NCBI GenBank assembly: GCA_002730525.1
Contig: PCAK01000027.1
Span: 1-64,000 of the forward strand
DNA from: Acidobacteriota bacterium
Lineage (GTDB): Bacteria > Acidobacteriota > Vicinamibacteria > Vicinamibacterales > UBA823
Direction of reading: 5' to 3'
DNA: 64,000 nt
Positions 22,877 to 30,446 of this stretch are shown here, piece by piece. Every line of letters starts with the position of its first letter. The first letter of the stretch is position 1. The notes under the pieces were generated by a model. The model saw only the letters and a list, made by a program, of their open reading frames with translations, was not told the origin of the DNA and did not search any database. The translations under genes were made by a program, and so were the position numbers.

Positions 22877-24061
22877 GTGACACCATCGTCCTCACCCGCC
22901 GGCCGGCTCGACTCGGCGCTCTCGTTCGCCAATCAGGTCGTCGTGTTCAGTGGCCGCCTCGCGTCGCTCGGCCGCAAGGACGCGTTCTCGCTCGTCCAGC
23001 GGCTGGGCGGCGAAGCCGCCGACGAGGTGAGTTCGCGCACGACGATGCTCGTGATCGGTGCCGACGGGGCGGGTCGAGGAGCGAGCCGGTTGGCGATCGC
23101 GGATGCCTCGGCTCCCGGCGACAAGAGTCGCAAGCTGCAGCGGGCCGAGCAGGTCAACGCTAGAACACCGGGACAGGTCCACATCGTCAGCGAAGCAGAC
23201 TTCTGCGATCTGGGCGGGCTCCCCGCCCCAGAGGCGCCGGGGCACGAGTTGTACAGCGTGCGGGAGATCCGCGAACTGTATCCAGCGGTCCGCGACGATC
23301 ACCTGCGCTACCTGGAGAAGTGGCGCCTGATCCGGGTCGTGGCGAGGACCAACGCCAGCCGCTACTTCGAGTTTCCCGACCTGGCGGTCATCAAGCAGGT
23401 GCGCGCCGAACTGGATGAGGGCCGACCGTTTCGTGCGATCGTCCGGACCCTCGTCTCGCAGCGGGAAGGGCAACTCGCGTTCGACTTCCAGCCTGGCCGC
23501 AGCAGCCCCGCACATCCCGCCAAGGTCGTGGCGCTGCAGGTGCAGCCGAAACCTCGAACGGCCGACCTCGGGCAGGTGCAGCCGCCGCCGATGGACTGCC
23601 AGTCGAACCTGGCCGCGCGCTACTTCAGCGAGGGCGCGGGGCTGGACGAGGGCGACGTGGTCCAGCAGGAGCAGGCGATCGGCGCCTATCGACAGGCGCT
23701 GGTGCTCGATCCGACGCTGGTGCCGGCGCTGGTGAACCTAGCGAACCTGCACTACGCCCGCGACGAACTGGTCGAGGCGCAGGCGCTCTACGAGCGTGCG
23801 ATCAATCTCGAGCCGGAATGCTTCGAGGCCTACTTCAATCTCGGCAACATCCAGCACGATCTCGGCCGGTTCGGCGATGCGCGCGAGTGCTATCAGGCGG
23901 CGGTTCAGCTGAATCCCGGACACGCCGATACGCATTTCTACCTTGCCGTGACGCTGGAGAAGCTGGGCCGTTCGCAGGATGCGCGGCCGCACTGGCGGGC
24001 GTATCAGGAGCTGGCGCCGGAGGGGGAGTGGGTGGCGCTGGCGAAGGAATTCTCTGAGTAG
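22877..24061 (+). CDS. BRCT-MerR-like HTH-TPR fusion protein
   Basis: 394 residues with three kinds of module in one chain. Residues 20-112 read as a BRCT domain (VVVFSGRLASLGRKDAFSLV, then TTMLVIG), as at the C-terminus of NAD-dependent DNA ligase. Residues 125-195 resemble a MerR-type winged helix (LYSVREIRELYPAVRDDHLR, WRLIRVV, FPDLAVIKQV). A Pro-rich linker leads to at least three TPRs (about 242-385), for example PTLVPALVNLANLHYARDEL. GTG 22877 begins shortly before the BRCT domain; no ATG is available upstream in frame. The domains imply a DNA-bound scaffold responding to strand breaks or partner proteins; no such role is proven. It ends two bases before a strong hairpin. Confidence 0.75.
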   Translation: MTPSSSPAGRLDSALSFANQVVVFSGRLASLGRKDAFSLVQRLGGEAADEVSSRTTMLVIGADGAGRGASRLAIADASAPGDKSRKLQRAEQVNARTPGQVHIVSEADFCDLGGLPAPEAPGHELYSVREIRELYPAVRDDHLRYLEKWRLIRVVARTNASRYFEFPDLAVIKQVRAELDEGRPFRAIVRTLVSQREGQLAFDFQPGRSSPAHPAKVVALQVQPKPRTADLGQVQPPPMDCQSNLAARYFSEGAGLDEGDVVQQEQAIGAYRQALVLDPTLVPALVNLANLHYARDELVEAQALYERAINLEPECFEAYFNLGNIQHDLGRFGDARECYQAAVQLNPGHADTHFYLAVTLEKLGRSQDARPHWRAYQELAPEGEWVALAKEFSE

Positions 24062-24062
24062 G

Positions 24063-24080
24063 GCGGGGCTTTAGCCCCGC
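24063..24080. terminator. Hairpin between convergent BRCT fusion and Cys-rich gene
   Basis: GCGGGGCT-TT-AGCCCCGC is a perfect 8-bp stem. The flank (GGCGAAGCCCTTCACCCCTGCC) repeats the pattern seen at 15385. Confidence 0.5.
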
Positions 24081-24105
24081 CTGGGCGAGCCGAAGGCGAA
24101 GCCCT

Positions 24106-24417
24106 TCACCCCTGCCAATCCTGGTCGGGCCGCTTTCGCGGCGCCCGCCGCGCCTTGAAGAACTTGCAGTCCGGGCACCAGGCTTCGGGGTTGAAGCCAC
24201 TCGTACCGGCGAACGGCTGCACGTCGCGGTGCGCGCAGTAGCTGACGCTGCCGCCATCGGGCGTCGTATGCCACCGACAGCTGCGAAACCGCTCAGCCGC
24301 TGGCGAGAGGGCAGTTGGTGGCGTGTCCCCGGGTGCCGCGTCGGTCGCCGCCGCCGCGCCGGAACCCTCGGGCGTGGGCGCGGGCGCGTCCGTCTCGGTG
24401 CGTGGATCGTCGCTCAT
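24106..24417 (-). CDS. Small Cys/His protein, probable zinc-binding
   Basis: 103 residues. The first half is acidic and Ala/Pro/Thr-rich and probably disordered. The second half holds a compact pattern, CRWH...YCAH...WCPDCKFFK (C47, H50, then C and H 11-14 residues on, then C-x2-C), which could bind one zinc or iron. It lies 44 bases downstream of infA on the same strand and may be its operon partner. No function is recognised. Confidence 0.6.
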   Translation of the reverse strand: MSDDPRTETDAPAPTPEGSGAAAATDAAPGDTPPTALSPAAERFRSCRWHTTPDGGSVSYCAHRDVQPFAGTSGFNPEAWCPDCKFFKARRAPRKRPDQDWQG

Positions 24418-24461
24418 CCGTTCGATGTCAGCCAGCGGTATTCGAGGGCTCGGGAAACGGA

Positions 24462-24680
24462 CTAGCGTGCGCGGAAGGTAATGATGCCGCGTGCCGGATC
24501 GTAGGGTGACACACCGACGGTCACCCGGTCGCCCGGCACGACCTTGATGCGGAAGCGGCGCATGCGGCCGCTGAGCTGTGCCAGCACTTCGTGTCCCGGG
24601 TCGCACTCCACACGATAGAGGCCGCCGCTGTGCACCGCGACGACCGTCCCTTGAACATCGATCAGATCTTCTTTGCTCAA
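24462..24680 (-). CDS. infA: Translation initiation factor IF-1
   Basis: 72 residues, full length. S1-like OB fold: MSKEDLIDVQGTVVAV, then YRVECDPGHEVLAQLSGRMR and RIKVVPGDRVTVGVSPYDP. IF-1 binds the ribosomal A site during initiation. Position outside a ribosomal protein operon is common in this type of genome. Confidence 0.97.
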   Translation of the reverse strand: MSKEDLIDVQGTVVAVHSGGLYRVECDPGHEVLAQLSGRMRRFRIKVVPGDRVTVGVSPYDPARGIITFRAR

Positions 24681-24740
24681 AAATGCGTTCCTTCCAACGA
24701 ATAGTCTCCCACAAGCTGACGCTCCCGTGCAACGAGGGCT

Positions 24741-27260
24741 TCAGCGCAGCGCGCGCACGGCGGCCTCGACCTGGCCTGCCAGGTCCGCGTAGTCGTCGCC
24801 CTCCAGCACGAGCGGCGCGCCGAAAGCGACGCGCACCCGGCCCGGGCGGGCCATCCGCGCGCTTGGCGGCAGCACCGTGTTCGCGCCGAAGATCTGGACC
24901 GGCACGACCGGCACCTCGAGCCGCGCGGCGATCATCCCGACACCCGGCTGGAAGGCTTCGATCTCATCGGGCGCGTCCCGACGGCCCTCCGGAAAGATCA
25001 ACGGACAGTAGCCGTCGCTGACGAGGTCGCCGATGTAGCGGAGGGTCTGGCGTGTGCCTGCCTCGCGCTGGGGCAGTGGAAACGCGTTGAAGAAGAGCGC
25101 GGCCAGGTAGTAGTTGAGGCTGCTCGTGAATCGCGCCCGGCGTCCGTGGTTCGCCGGGAAGAAATGCGCTTTGAAGAACTCCTTGGCCATCGCCGGAGCG
25201 ACCTGGTAGCGCCAGCGTCTGGGCAGCGCGGAGAGAATTGCCGGCGTGTCGAGGTGGCTCTGGTGGTTGGCGGCGAAGATGACCGGACCAGGCAGCCCCT
25301 CGAGGTGCTCCCGGCCACTCACCTCGAGCCAGATGAACAGCCGACCGATCGGCAGGATCCACGTCGGCAGGCTCACCCGACGGATGAGGCGCGCCAGGCC
25401 CCGCCGGTTCCACGATGGGAAGTCGAACTGCGGGGCGCTCGGCGCCGACGGCAGGCGCGTGCCGGCGCCGCCGACCAGGCCGCGCAGATCAGCGACCGTG
25501 ACCGCGGCCGCGAAGGCCATTTCATCCACCGTCGCGTCGAAGCGCTGCTCGAGGGCCATCATCAGTTCCATCCGTTCGAGTGAGCTGAGGCCGAGTTCGT
25601 CGATGGTGGTTGCGGCCGTCACGGCCCGCCCCTCGGCGAACGTGGCCACGACGTCCTCCACGGTCGCATTGGCCGCGGCGCGCGGCGTGGACAGCCCGTC
25701 TGTCCCGGCCGAGACCCACTGGCGGATCTCCCGGCGCTTCAGCTTGCGGGTCCCGTCGGTCCGGGGGAGCGCGTCGTCCGGCCAAACCGAGACACCGCGG
25801 ATCTTCTGATGGTCCTCGAGTTGTGCGTTGACGCGGCGGATGACGTCGTCACGCTCGGCACCGTCGTTCAGCACCAGCACGGCATGCACCCGTTCCTGGG
25901 CGCCGGTGGCCACCCCGATCACGGCCGATTCCTCGACGCCGGGGTCCTGGTTGAGGACCCGTTCGATGTCGTCGGGGAAAACGTTCAGGCCCTCGGGCGT
26001 GACGATGACCTCCTTCTTGCGGCCGCGGATCGACAGCCGCCCGTCGGCGTCCAGGGCACCGATGTCGCCGGTATGGAACCAACCGTCCGTGAACGATGCC
26101 GCGGTCTCGTCAGGCGCGCCGTAGTAGCCCGAGGTCACGTTGTCGCCACGTACCAGAATCTCGCCGTCGTCTCCGAGCTTCAGTTCGACGCCGGCGATCG
26201 GCCGGCCGACCGATCCGCGCCGGGACCGGAACGGGTGATTGAGCGTCACGATCGGTGCGGTCTCGGTCAGGCCGTAGCCCTGAATCACCAGGAAGCCCAG
26301 GCGCGACCAGAAGGCCTCCAGTTCGGGATCGAGCGGTGCCGCGCCGACCACGAAGCTCCAAAACTTCCATCCGAACATCCGGTGCACCGCGCGGTAGCGC
26401 CACCAACGCTGGGGAATGCTGAGCCGGGGGCCGTCGGTCATCGCCTCGGCGGCCTCGGGCGCGCTCCTGACGACGTGCTCCTTCAGGACCTCGAGGATCT
26501 TCGGCACGCACGTCAGCACCGACACCCGGCGTGACCGCACCAGGCGGGCGATCTCGACGGGGTTGTAGCCCCGCATGAAGACGACGGTGCCGTGAAGCAT
26601 CGGCGGGATGAAGGTGGCCATCGCCTGGCCGAACATATGGCTGAGCGGCAGCAGGTTCAGGAACCGCACGGGCGAGAACGGCCAAGCGTAGCGACGATAG
26701 CGCCGAATCTCCCGCTCCACGGGCACGATGTTCGCGAGCACGTTGCCGTGGGTGATCACGACGCCCTTCGGATCGGCGGTGGCGCCCGACGTGAAGATGA
26801 CTTCGGCGACGTCCTGCCCGCCGGCTGTCGCGCGCTGGGGTGGAATGGTTGCGGCCGGCGCGGTGTCGGCCGACAACTCCGCGAGCCGCCAGACCGGCAC
26901 GCCGCCCGTCTCCGGCCGGGGCACCTCTTCGCCGATCAGCACCGCCTTGGCGTCGACGATCCCTTGGACCGACCGCAAGAGATCAGCCGAAGCGCGGTAG
27001 TCGATCGGCACGACGACGACGCCTTCCAGCAGGCATCCCCAGAAGGCGACCAACCACTCGGCGCGATTCTCACCCCAGACGATGACCTTGTCCGTTGCGC
27101 CGACGCCTTCCCGACGCAACCGCGCCGCGAACGCGCGGGCGAGGGCAGCGATCTGCTCATAGCTGAACGTCCAGTGGCGCAGACCGTCGTCGTACGCGAC
27201 GAATTCCGCGCTCGAGCCTTCGAGCTCGGAGAAGAAATCGAGTAACGAATCCCGCCGCAT
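24741..27260 (-). CDS. AMP-ligase, acyl carrier and acyltransferase in one protein
   Basis: 839 residues in three domains. Residues 1-510 are a long-chain acyl-AMP ligase: P-loop-like FTSGATADPKGVVITH, GYGLTETAP and WFHTGDIG motifs. Residues about 530-605 are an acyl carrier domain with the phosphopantetheine serine in ELGLSSLERMELM. Residues about 640-839 are a PlsC-type acyltransferase with the NHQSHLD (HX4D) motif and FPEGRR. The protein probably activates a fatty acid, holds it on its own carrier domain and transfers it to a lipid acceptor without free acyl-ACP. A -10 box lies directly against the ATG. Confidence 0.9.
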   Translation of the reverse strand: MRRDSLLDFFSELEGSSAEFVAYDDGLRHWTFSYEQIAALARAFAARLRREGVGATDKVIVWGENRAEWLVAFWGCLLEGVVVVPIDYRASADLLRSVQGIVDAKAVLIGEEVPRPETGGVPVWRLAELSADTAPAATIPPQRATAGGQDVAEVIFTSGATADPKGVVITHGNVLANIVPVEREIRRYRRYAWPFSPVRFLNLLPLSHMFGQAMATFIPPMLHGTVVFMRGYNPVEIARLVRSRRVSVLTCVPKILEVLKEHVVRSAPEAAEAMTDGPRLSIPQRWWRYRAVHRMFGWKFWSFVVGAAPLDPELEAFWSRLGFLVIQGYGLTETAPIVTLNHPFRSRRGSVGRPIAGVELKLGDDGEILVRGDNVTSGYYGAPDETAASFTDGWFHTGDIGALDADGRLSIRGRKKEVIVTPEGLNVFPDDIERVLNQDPGVEESAVIGVATGAQERVHAVLVLNDGAERDDVIRRVNAQLEDHQKIRGVSVWPDDALPRTDGTRKLKRREIRQWVSAGTDGLSTPRAAANATVEDVVATFAEGRAVTAATTIDELGLSSLERMELMMALEQRFDATVDEMAFAAAVTVADLRGLVGGAGTRLPSAPSAPQFDFPSWNRRGLARLIRRVSLPTWILPIGRLFIWLEVSGREHLEGLPGPVIFAANHQSHLDTPAILSALPRRWRYQVAPAMAKEFFKAHFFPANHGRRARFTSSLNYYLAALFFNAFPLPQREAGTRQTLRYIGDLVSDGYCPLIFPEGRRDAPDEIEAFQPGVGMIAARLEVPVVPVQIFGANTVLPPSARMARPGRVRVAFGAPLVLEGDDYADLAGQVEAAVRALR

Positions 27261-27266
27261 GGCTGC

Positions 27267-27272
27267 ATTATG
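27267..27272 (-). promoter_or_regulatory. -10 box abutting the acyl-ligase start (leaderless)
   Basis: CATAAT on the minus strand ends 6 bases before ATG 27260. Transcription would begin at or next to the start codon. No Shine-Dalgarno is present. Pattern match only. Confidence 0.35.
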
Positions 27273-27295
27273 ATGTAAGACTCGACCGATCGATC

Positions 27296-27673
27296 ATGAC
27301 CATCCCCGCGGCGTTGGTGGCGCCGGCCGATCGACTCGACGGCGTGCCGGCGGGCGAGGCCCCAGAACCCGAGGGTCTCTCGCGGCGCCACCTGCTGCGG
27401 CTGCTGACCGATCGCCGGGTGACGACCCTCGACGCCAGCGTGTTGTCCGCGCTGGCGACCATGGACGGGGCCACCGTGGTGGACGCGGCCGGCCGGTTGC
27501 TGGCGGTGGGGGCGATTCTGATGCATCCGCGGCCGGCGGCCAGTGGCGGTGTGGTCGTCGAGGGGGCCCGGACGACCGCGGCCATCCAGGCCTCGCAGTT
27601 CGGCCCGGTGCTGAAGGTGAGTGAGGACGGCGTCCTGTCGTTCTACGACGACCAGATGATCTGGGAGATCTGA
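27296..27673 (+). CDS. Stand-alone DisA_N/DAC-like domain protein
   Basis: 125 residues. The C-terminal 75 residues resemble a diadenylate-cyclase (DisA_N) fold: DGATVVDAAGRLLAVGAIL (DGA at 57-59), then GARTTAA (90-96) in the place of the catalytic GTRHR, then KVSEDGVLSFY (107-117). In active enzymes the RHR histidine and arginine bind ATP; here the site reads RTT. The domain is therefore probably a nucleotide sensor or structural relic rather than a c-di-AMP synthase. No transmembrane or DNA-binding part is present. It is followed after two bases by the TPR membrane protein. Confidence 0.65.
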   Translation: MTIPAALVAPADRLDGVPAGEAPEPEGLSRRHLLRLLTDRRVTTLDASVLSALATMDGATVVDAAGRLLAVGAILMHPRPAASGGVVVEGARTTAAIQASQFGPVLKVSEDGVLSFYDDQMIWEI

Positions 27674-27675
27674 AC

Positions 27676-28434
27676 GTGACGATGTTCGTGTACGCCGTCC
27701 TGATCGCCTTCCAGATCTGGGCCATCGTCGACTGTCTGCGCCAGCGGACACGGCTGCTCTGGGTGATGGCGGTGTTGCTGTTCGGGCCGTTCGGGGCGCT
27801 CGCCTACGTCGTGAGTGAGCTGCTGCGCGGACGCCGGTTCGGGCAGGCGCCGTCCGAGGCGCCGGTCGAGAGCGATCCCCGGATTGCCGAGTTCGAGGGG
27901 TTGCTGGCCGCGAACCCCGCGCCGGCGCTGTTCATCGAACTGGGCGATCTGCACGCGCAGCGAGGCGACCACCGGTCGGCGGCCGAGGCGTACGGCCGGT
28001 CGCTCGAGACCGATCCCGACAGCCTGTACGCGCGCTACCACCTCGGGCTCGAGTTCAAGGCCCAGGGCCGGAACACCGAGGCGGTCGAGGAGTTGAAGCA
28101 GGTCTTCGCCGCCGATCCGAAGTACGACTATCGCGCGGCCGCGGAGGCGCTCGCCGACGTCCTGCTCGCCGCCGGGCGGGACCGCGAGGCGCTCGACCAG
28201 TATGCCTCGGTCGCCGGCGCCTCCTCCCGGGCGCGCCCGAAGTTCTACTGGGGATGGCTGGTCGACAAGGCGGGCGACGCGGCCGCGGCCGCGCGGATCA
28301 TGCAAGAGATCGTCGATGAGGAAGAGTCGGTGCCCGACTACCTACGCTCGGGCGAGTCCCCGTGGATCGACCGCGCCCGCCGCTACCTCGACGGATGGCC
28401 CTCCGAGACCCTGCTCGCTCCCCAATCGAAGTGA
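27676..28434 (+). CDS. Two-helix membrane protein with TPRs
   Basis: 252 residues. Two hydrophobic helices (about 4-48) with the motif FGPFGALAYVV match the PLDc_N-type N-terminal anchor of bacterial membrane proteins. The rest (60-245) is a run of TPR motifs, for example ALFIELGDLHAQRGDHRSAAEAY and LYARYHLGLEFKAQGR. It is a cytoplasmic scaffold held at the membrane. The GTG at 27676 or the ATG at 27682 may start; both follow the upstream stop closely, so the pair is probably co-translated. Confidence 0.75.
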   Translation: MTMFVYAVLIAFQIWAIVDCLRQRTRLLWVMAVLLFGPFGALAYVVSELLRGRRFGQAPSEAPVESDPRIAEFEGLLAANPAPALFIELGDLHAQRGDHRSAAEAYGRSLETDPDSLYARYHLGLEFKAQGRNTEAVEELKQVFAADPKYDYRAAAEALADVLLAAGRDREALDQYASVAGASSRARPKFYWGWLVDKAGDAAAAARIMQEIVDEEESVPDYLRSGESPWIDRARRYLDGWPSETLLAPQSK

Positions 28435-28447
28435 GCGGAACGGGCAT

Positions 28448-28467
28448 CGCGGGTCTGAAGACCCGCG
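28448..28467. terminator. Hairpin between convergent TPR and porin-like genes
   Basis: CGCGGGTC-TGAA-GACCCGCG: perfect 8-bp stem, 4-base loop, no T-run. This is the GGGTCTGAAGACCC type of intergenic palindrome. Confidence 0.5.
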
Positions 28468-28482
28468 CCACGGGATCAGAAG

Positions 28483-29157
28483 TTACTTGAAGGACACGCC
28501 GACGCTGAAGACCATCAGCGTCATGCGCGGCAGCGGCGGCTCCGTCTCGGTGCCCGGCTGCGGGCTGATCGCATAGAACCGCAGGTCGAGCGCGAAGGCG
28601 AGGTGATCCTTCGCGAACCAGCGTCCGCCGCCGCCATAGTTGATTGTCGAGAATCGCCGATCGTCGCGCTCGTCCTCCACGGGTCCGACGCTGAAGATCG
28701 ACGAGCCGAGGCCGCCGCTGATGTAGCTCCACCCGGTGACGCCACCGAAATTGAACGACAGCTGCGGTGCGATGGTGGCAAACGTCGTGCGGATGACTAG
28801 CAGGTCGAGGATCTCTTCGAGGTCCTCGTCCACCGGCGTGACCTCCACTTCCGGTGCCTTCTCGCCCCGCGAGACCATCGCCTGGACTCCCACGCCAAAA
28901 GTGATCGCCTTCCAGCTGATCGGGTAGACGTGGATGCCGACGTCGAGGCCGAGCCCCCGCGACGACAGTTGCAGCGGCGACAGGTTGCGACCGAGCGCGA
29001 CCTCCTCGTTCTGGCCGTAGATCGGGATGGCGCCGCGCACGTCCACGGCGAACTTCGCTACGCCGACCGGGTCCTGCGCATCGGCGTCAGTGACTCCGAA
29101 CGTGAACAGTGCCGCGAGAGTGCTGTAGAGGAAAATGGCGTGACGACCCGCGCGCAT
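28483..29157 (-). CDS. Outer-membrane beta-barrel protein
   Basis: 224 residues. Signal peptide about 1-27 (AALFTFGVTDADAQ), then alternating hydrophobic/polar strands such as GLGLDVGIHVYPISWKAITF, SYISGGLGSSIFSVG and MTLMVFSVGVSFK at the C-terminus, giving about eight strands. The family is not recognised and no binding role is visible. Convergent with the TPR gene. Confidence 0.65.
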   Translation of the reverse strand: MRAGRHAIFLYSTLAALFTFGVTDADAQDPVGVAKFAVDVRGAIPIYGQNEEVALGRNLSPLQLSSRGLGLDVGIHVYPISWKAITFGVGVQAMVSRGEKAPEVEVTPVDEDLEEILDLLVIRTTFATIAPQLSFNFGGVTGWSYISGGLGSSIFSVGPVEDERDDRRFSTINYGGGGRWFAKDHLAFALDLRFYAISPQPGTETEPPLPRMTLMVFSVGVSFK

Positions 29158-29187
29158 GCCCCAGTATACAAGCGGGCGCGGACGGCT

Positions 29188-29373
29188 TCAGTCGCCGTAT
29201 GCGGCGACCATCCAGCGTTGGTTGGCCGGCAAGACGGCACGGAGCGCCGCGACCGAGGGTCGAGCGCCGATCCTAGCCGGGGGCGAGTGGTCGCGGGCCG
29301 GGGTGTCAGGCTTGGTGGCGCCGGTCTGAGTCGGTCGCCGCGTGAGGCTGGACGTGCGCTTGGAAACTGGCAT
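29188..29373 (-). CDS. Possible small basic protein
   Basis: 61 residues, rich in Ser, Thr, Arg, Pro and Ala, starting MPVSKRTSSLTRRPT. GGAGAAA ends six bases before ATG 29373, an unusually good ribosome site for a short frame. No domain is recognised. The composition could equally arise by chance in GC-rich DNA. Confidence 0.3.
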   Translation of the reverse strand: MPVSKRTSSLTRRPTQTGATKPDTPARDHSPPARIGARPSVAALRAVLPANQRWMVAAYGD

Positions 29374-29433
29374 TCCGGTTTCTCCCCCCGTAACTCTTCG
29401 TATCGACCGCCGCGAGGCGGACTTTAGAGCGGC

Positions 29434-29439
29434 TATACT
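29434..29439 (+). promoter_or_regulatory. -10 box before the threonine dehydratase gene
   Basis: TATACT lies 50 bases before ATG 29490. No convincing -35. The rest of the 29374-29489 gap holds nothing recognised. Confidence 0.35.
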
Positions 29440-29489
29440 GACGCGCGAGCGGCAGCTGGCCCGACCCTGCTCGGCGGGAGTCTGAGACG

Positions 29490-30446
29490 ATGAACATGGT
29501 CACCCTGGACGCGATCGACAAGGCCGCCGAGCGGATTGCCGGCGTGGCGCGCCGGACGCCGCTGATGGAAGTCGCGCCGCTGACGGGCGAACCGCCCATC
29601 TGGGTCAAGTGCGAGAACCTCCAGGCGGCCGGTGCCTTCAAGATCCGTGGCGCCTACAACACCGTGGCTCAACTGGACGAGGCCGCGCGGGGGCGAGGCG
29701 TCATCACCTACTCGTCGGGTAACCACGCGCAGGCGGTGGCCCTGGCCGCCCGCACGCTCGGCGCGCAGGCGACTGTCGTCATGCCGACGACGGCGCCGCG
29801 CATCAAGATCGACGGTGCGCGGGAACTCGGGGCGGAGGTCTTGTTCGAGGGCACGACGTCGCAAGAGCGCCGGGTTCGGGCAGAGGCCGAGGCCGAGTCG
29901 CGCGAGCTGACGCTCGTGCAGCCGTTCGACCACGAATGGATCGTCGCCGGCCAGGGTACGGTCGGCCGAGAGATTCTTGAACAGCGCCCCGATCTGGCGA
30001 CCGTGGTCGTGCCCATCGGCGGCGGTGGGCTCGTCGCCGGTGTCTCGGCCGCGGTCAAGCAGACCAACCCCAACGTCCGTGTCATCGGAGTGGAACCGGT
30101 CGGGGCCGCCAAGATGACGGCCTCACTCGACGCCGGGCGACCCGTCACACTCGACCGGGTGGCGAGCGTCGCCGACGGGCTGCTGCCGGTGCGGCCGGGC
30201 GACCTGACGTTCGCCCATGTGCAGCAGTTCGTCGACGAGGTCGTGACCGTCGAGGACCGGGCGATTGCCGAGGCCGTCGTCTGGCTCCACCGGCGCGCGA
30301 AGCTGGTGGTCGAGCCGAGCGGAGCTGCGTCGGTCGCGGCGGTGCGGCAGCTGGGCGCCGGTGTCCGCCGGCCGGTCGTGGCGATCCTGAGCGGCGGCAA
30401 CATGGCGCCGGACACGCTCGCCGCGTGCGTGGCGCTGGCCGGCTAG
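29490..30446 (+). CDS. Threonine/serine dehydratase (PLP type)
   Basis: 318 residues of fold-type II PLP enzyme. The PLP lysine is in GAFKIRGAYN (about residue 52), the substrate loop is SSGNHAQA, and the phosphate loop is PIGGGGLVAG. The absence of an ACT regulatory domain marks the short form (TdcB or serine racemase-like) rather than biosynthetic IlvA. It deaminates threonine to 2-oxobutanoate or serine to pyruvate. The stop overlaps the convergent CCA-enzyme stop by four bases. Confidence 0.92.
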   Translation: MNMVTLDAIDKAAERIAGVARRTPLMEVAPLTGEPPIWVKCENLQAAGAFKIRGAYNTVAQLDEAARGRGVITYSSGNHAQAVALAARTLGAQATVVMPTTAPRIKIDGARELGAEVLFEGTTSQERRVRAEAEAESRELTLVQPFDHEWIVAGQGTVGREILEQRPDLATVVVPIGGGGLVAGVSAAVKQTNPNVRVIGVEPVGAAKMTASLDAGRPVTLDRVASVADGLLPVRPGDLTFAHVQQFVDEVVTVEDRAIAEAVVWLHRRAKLVVEPSGAASVAAVRQLGAGVRRPVVAILSGGNMAPDTLAACVALAG

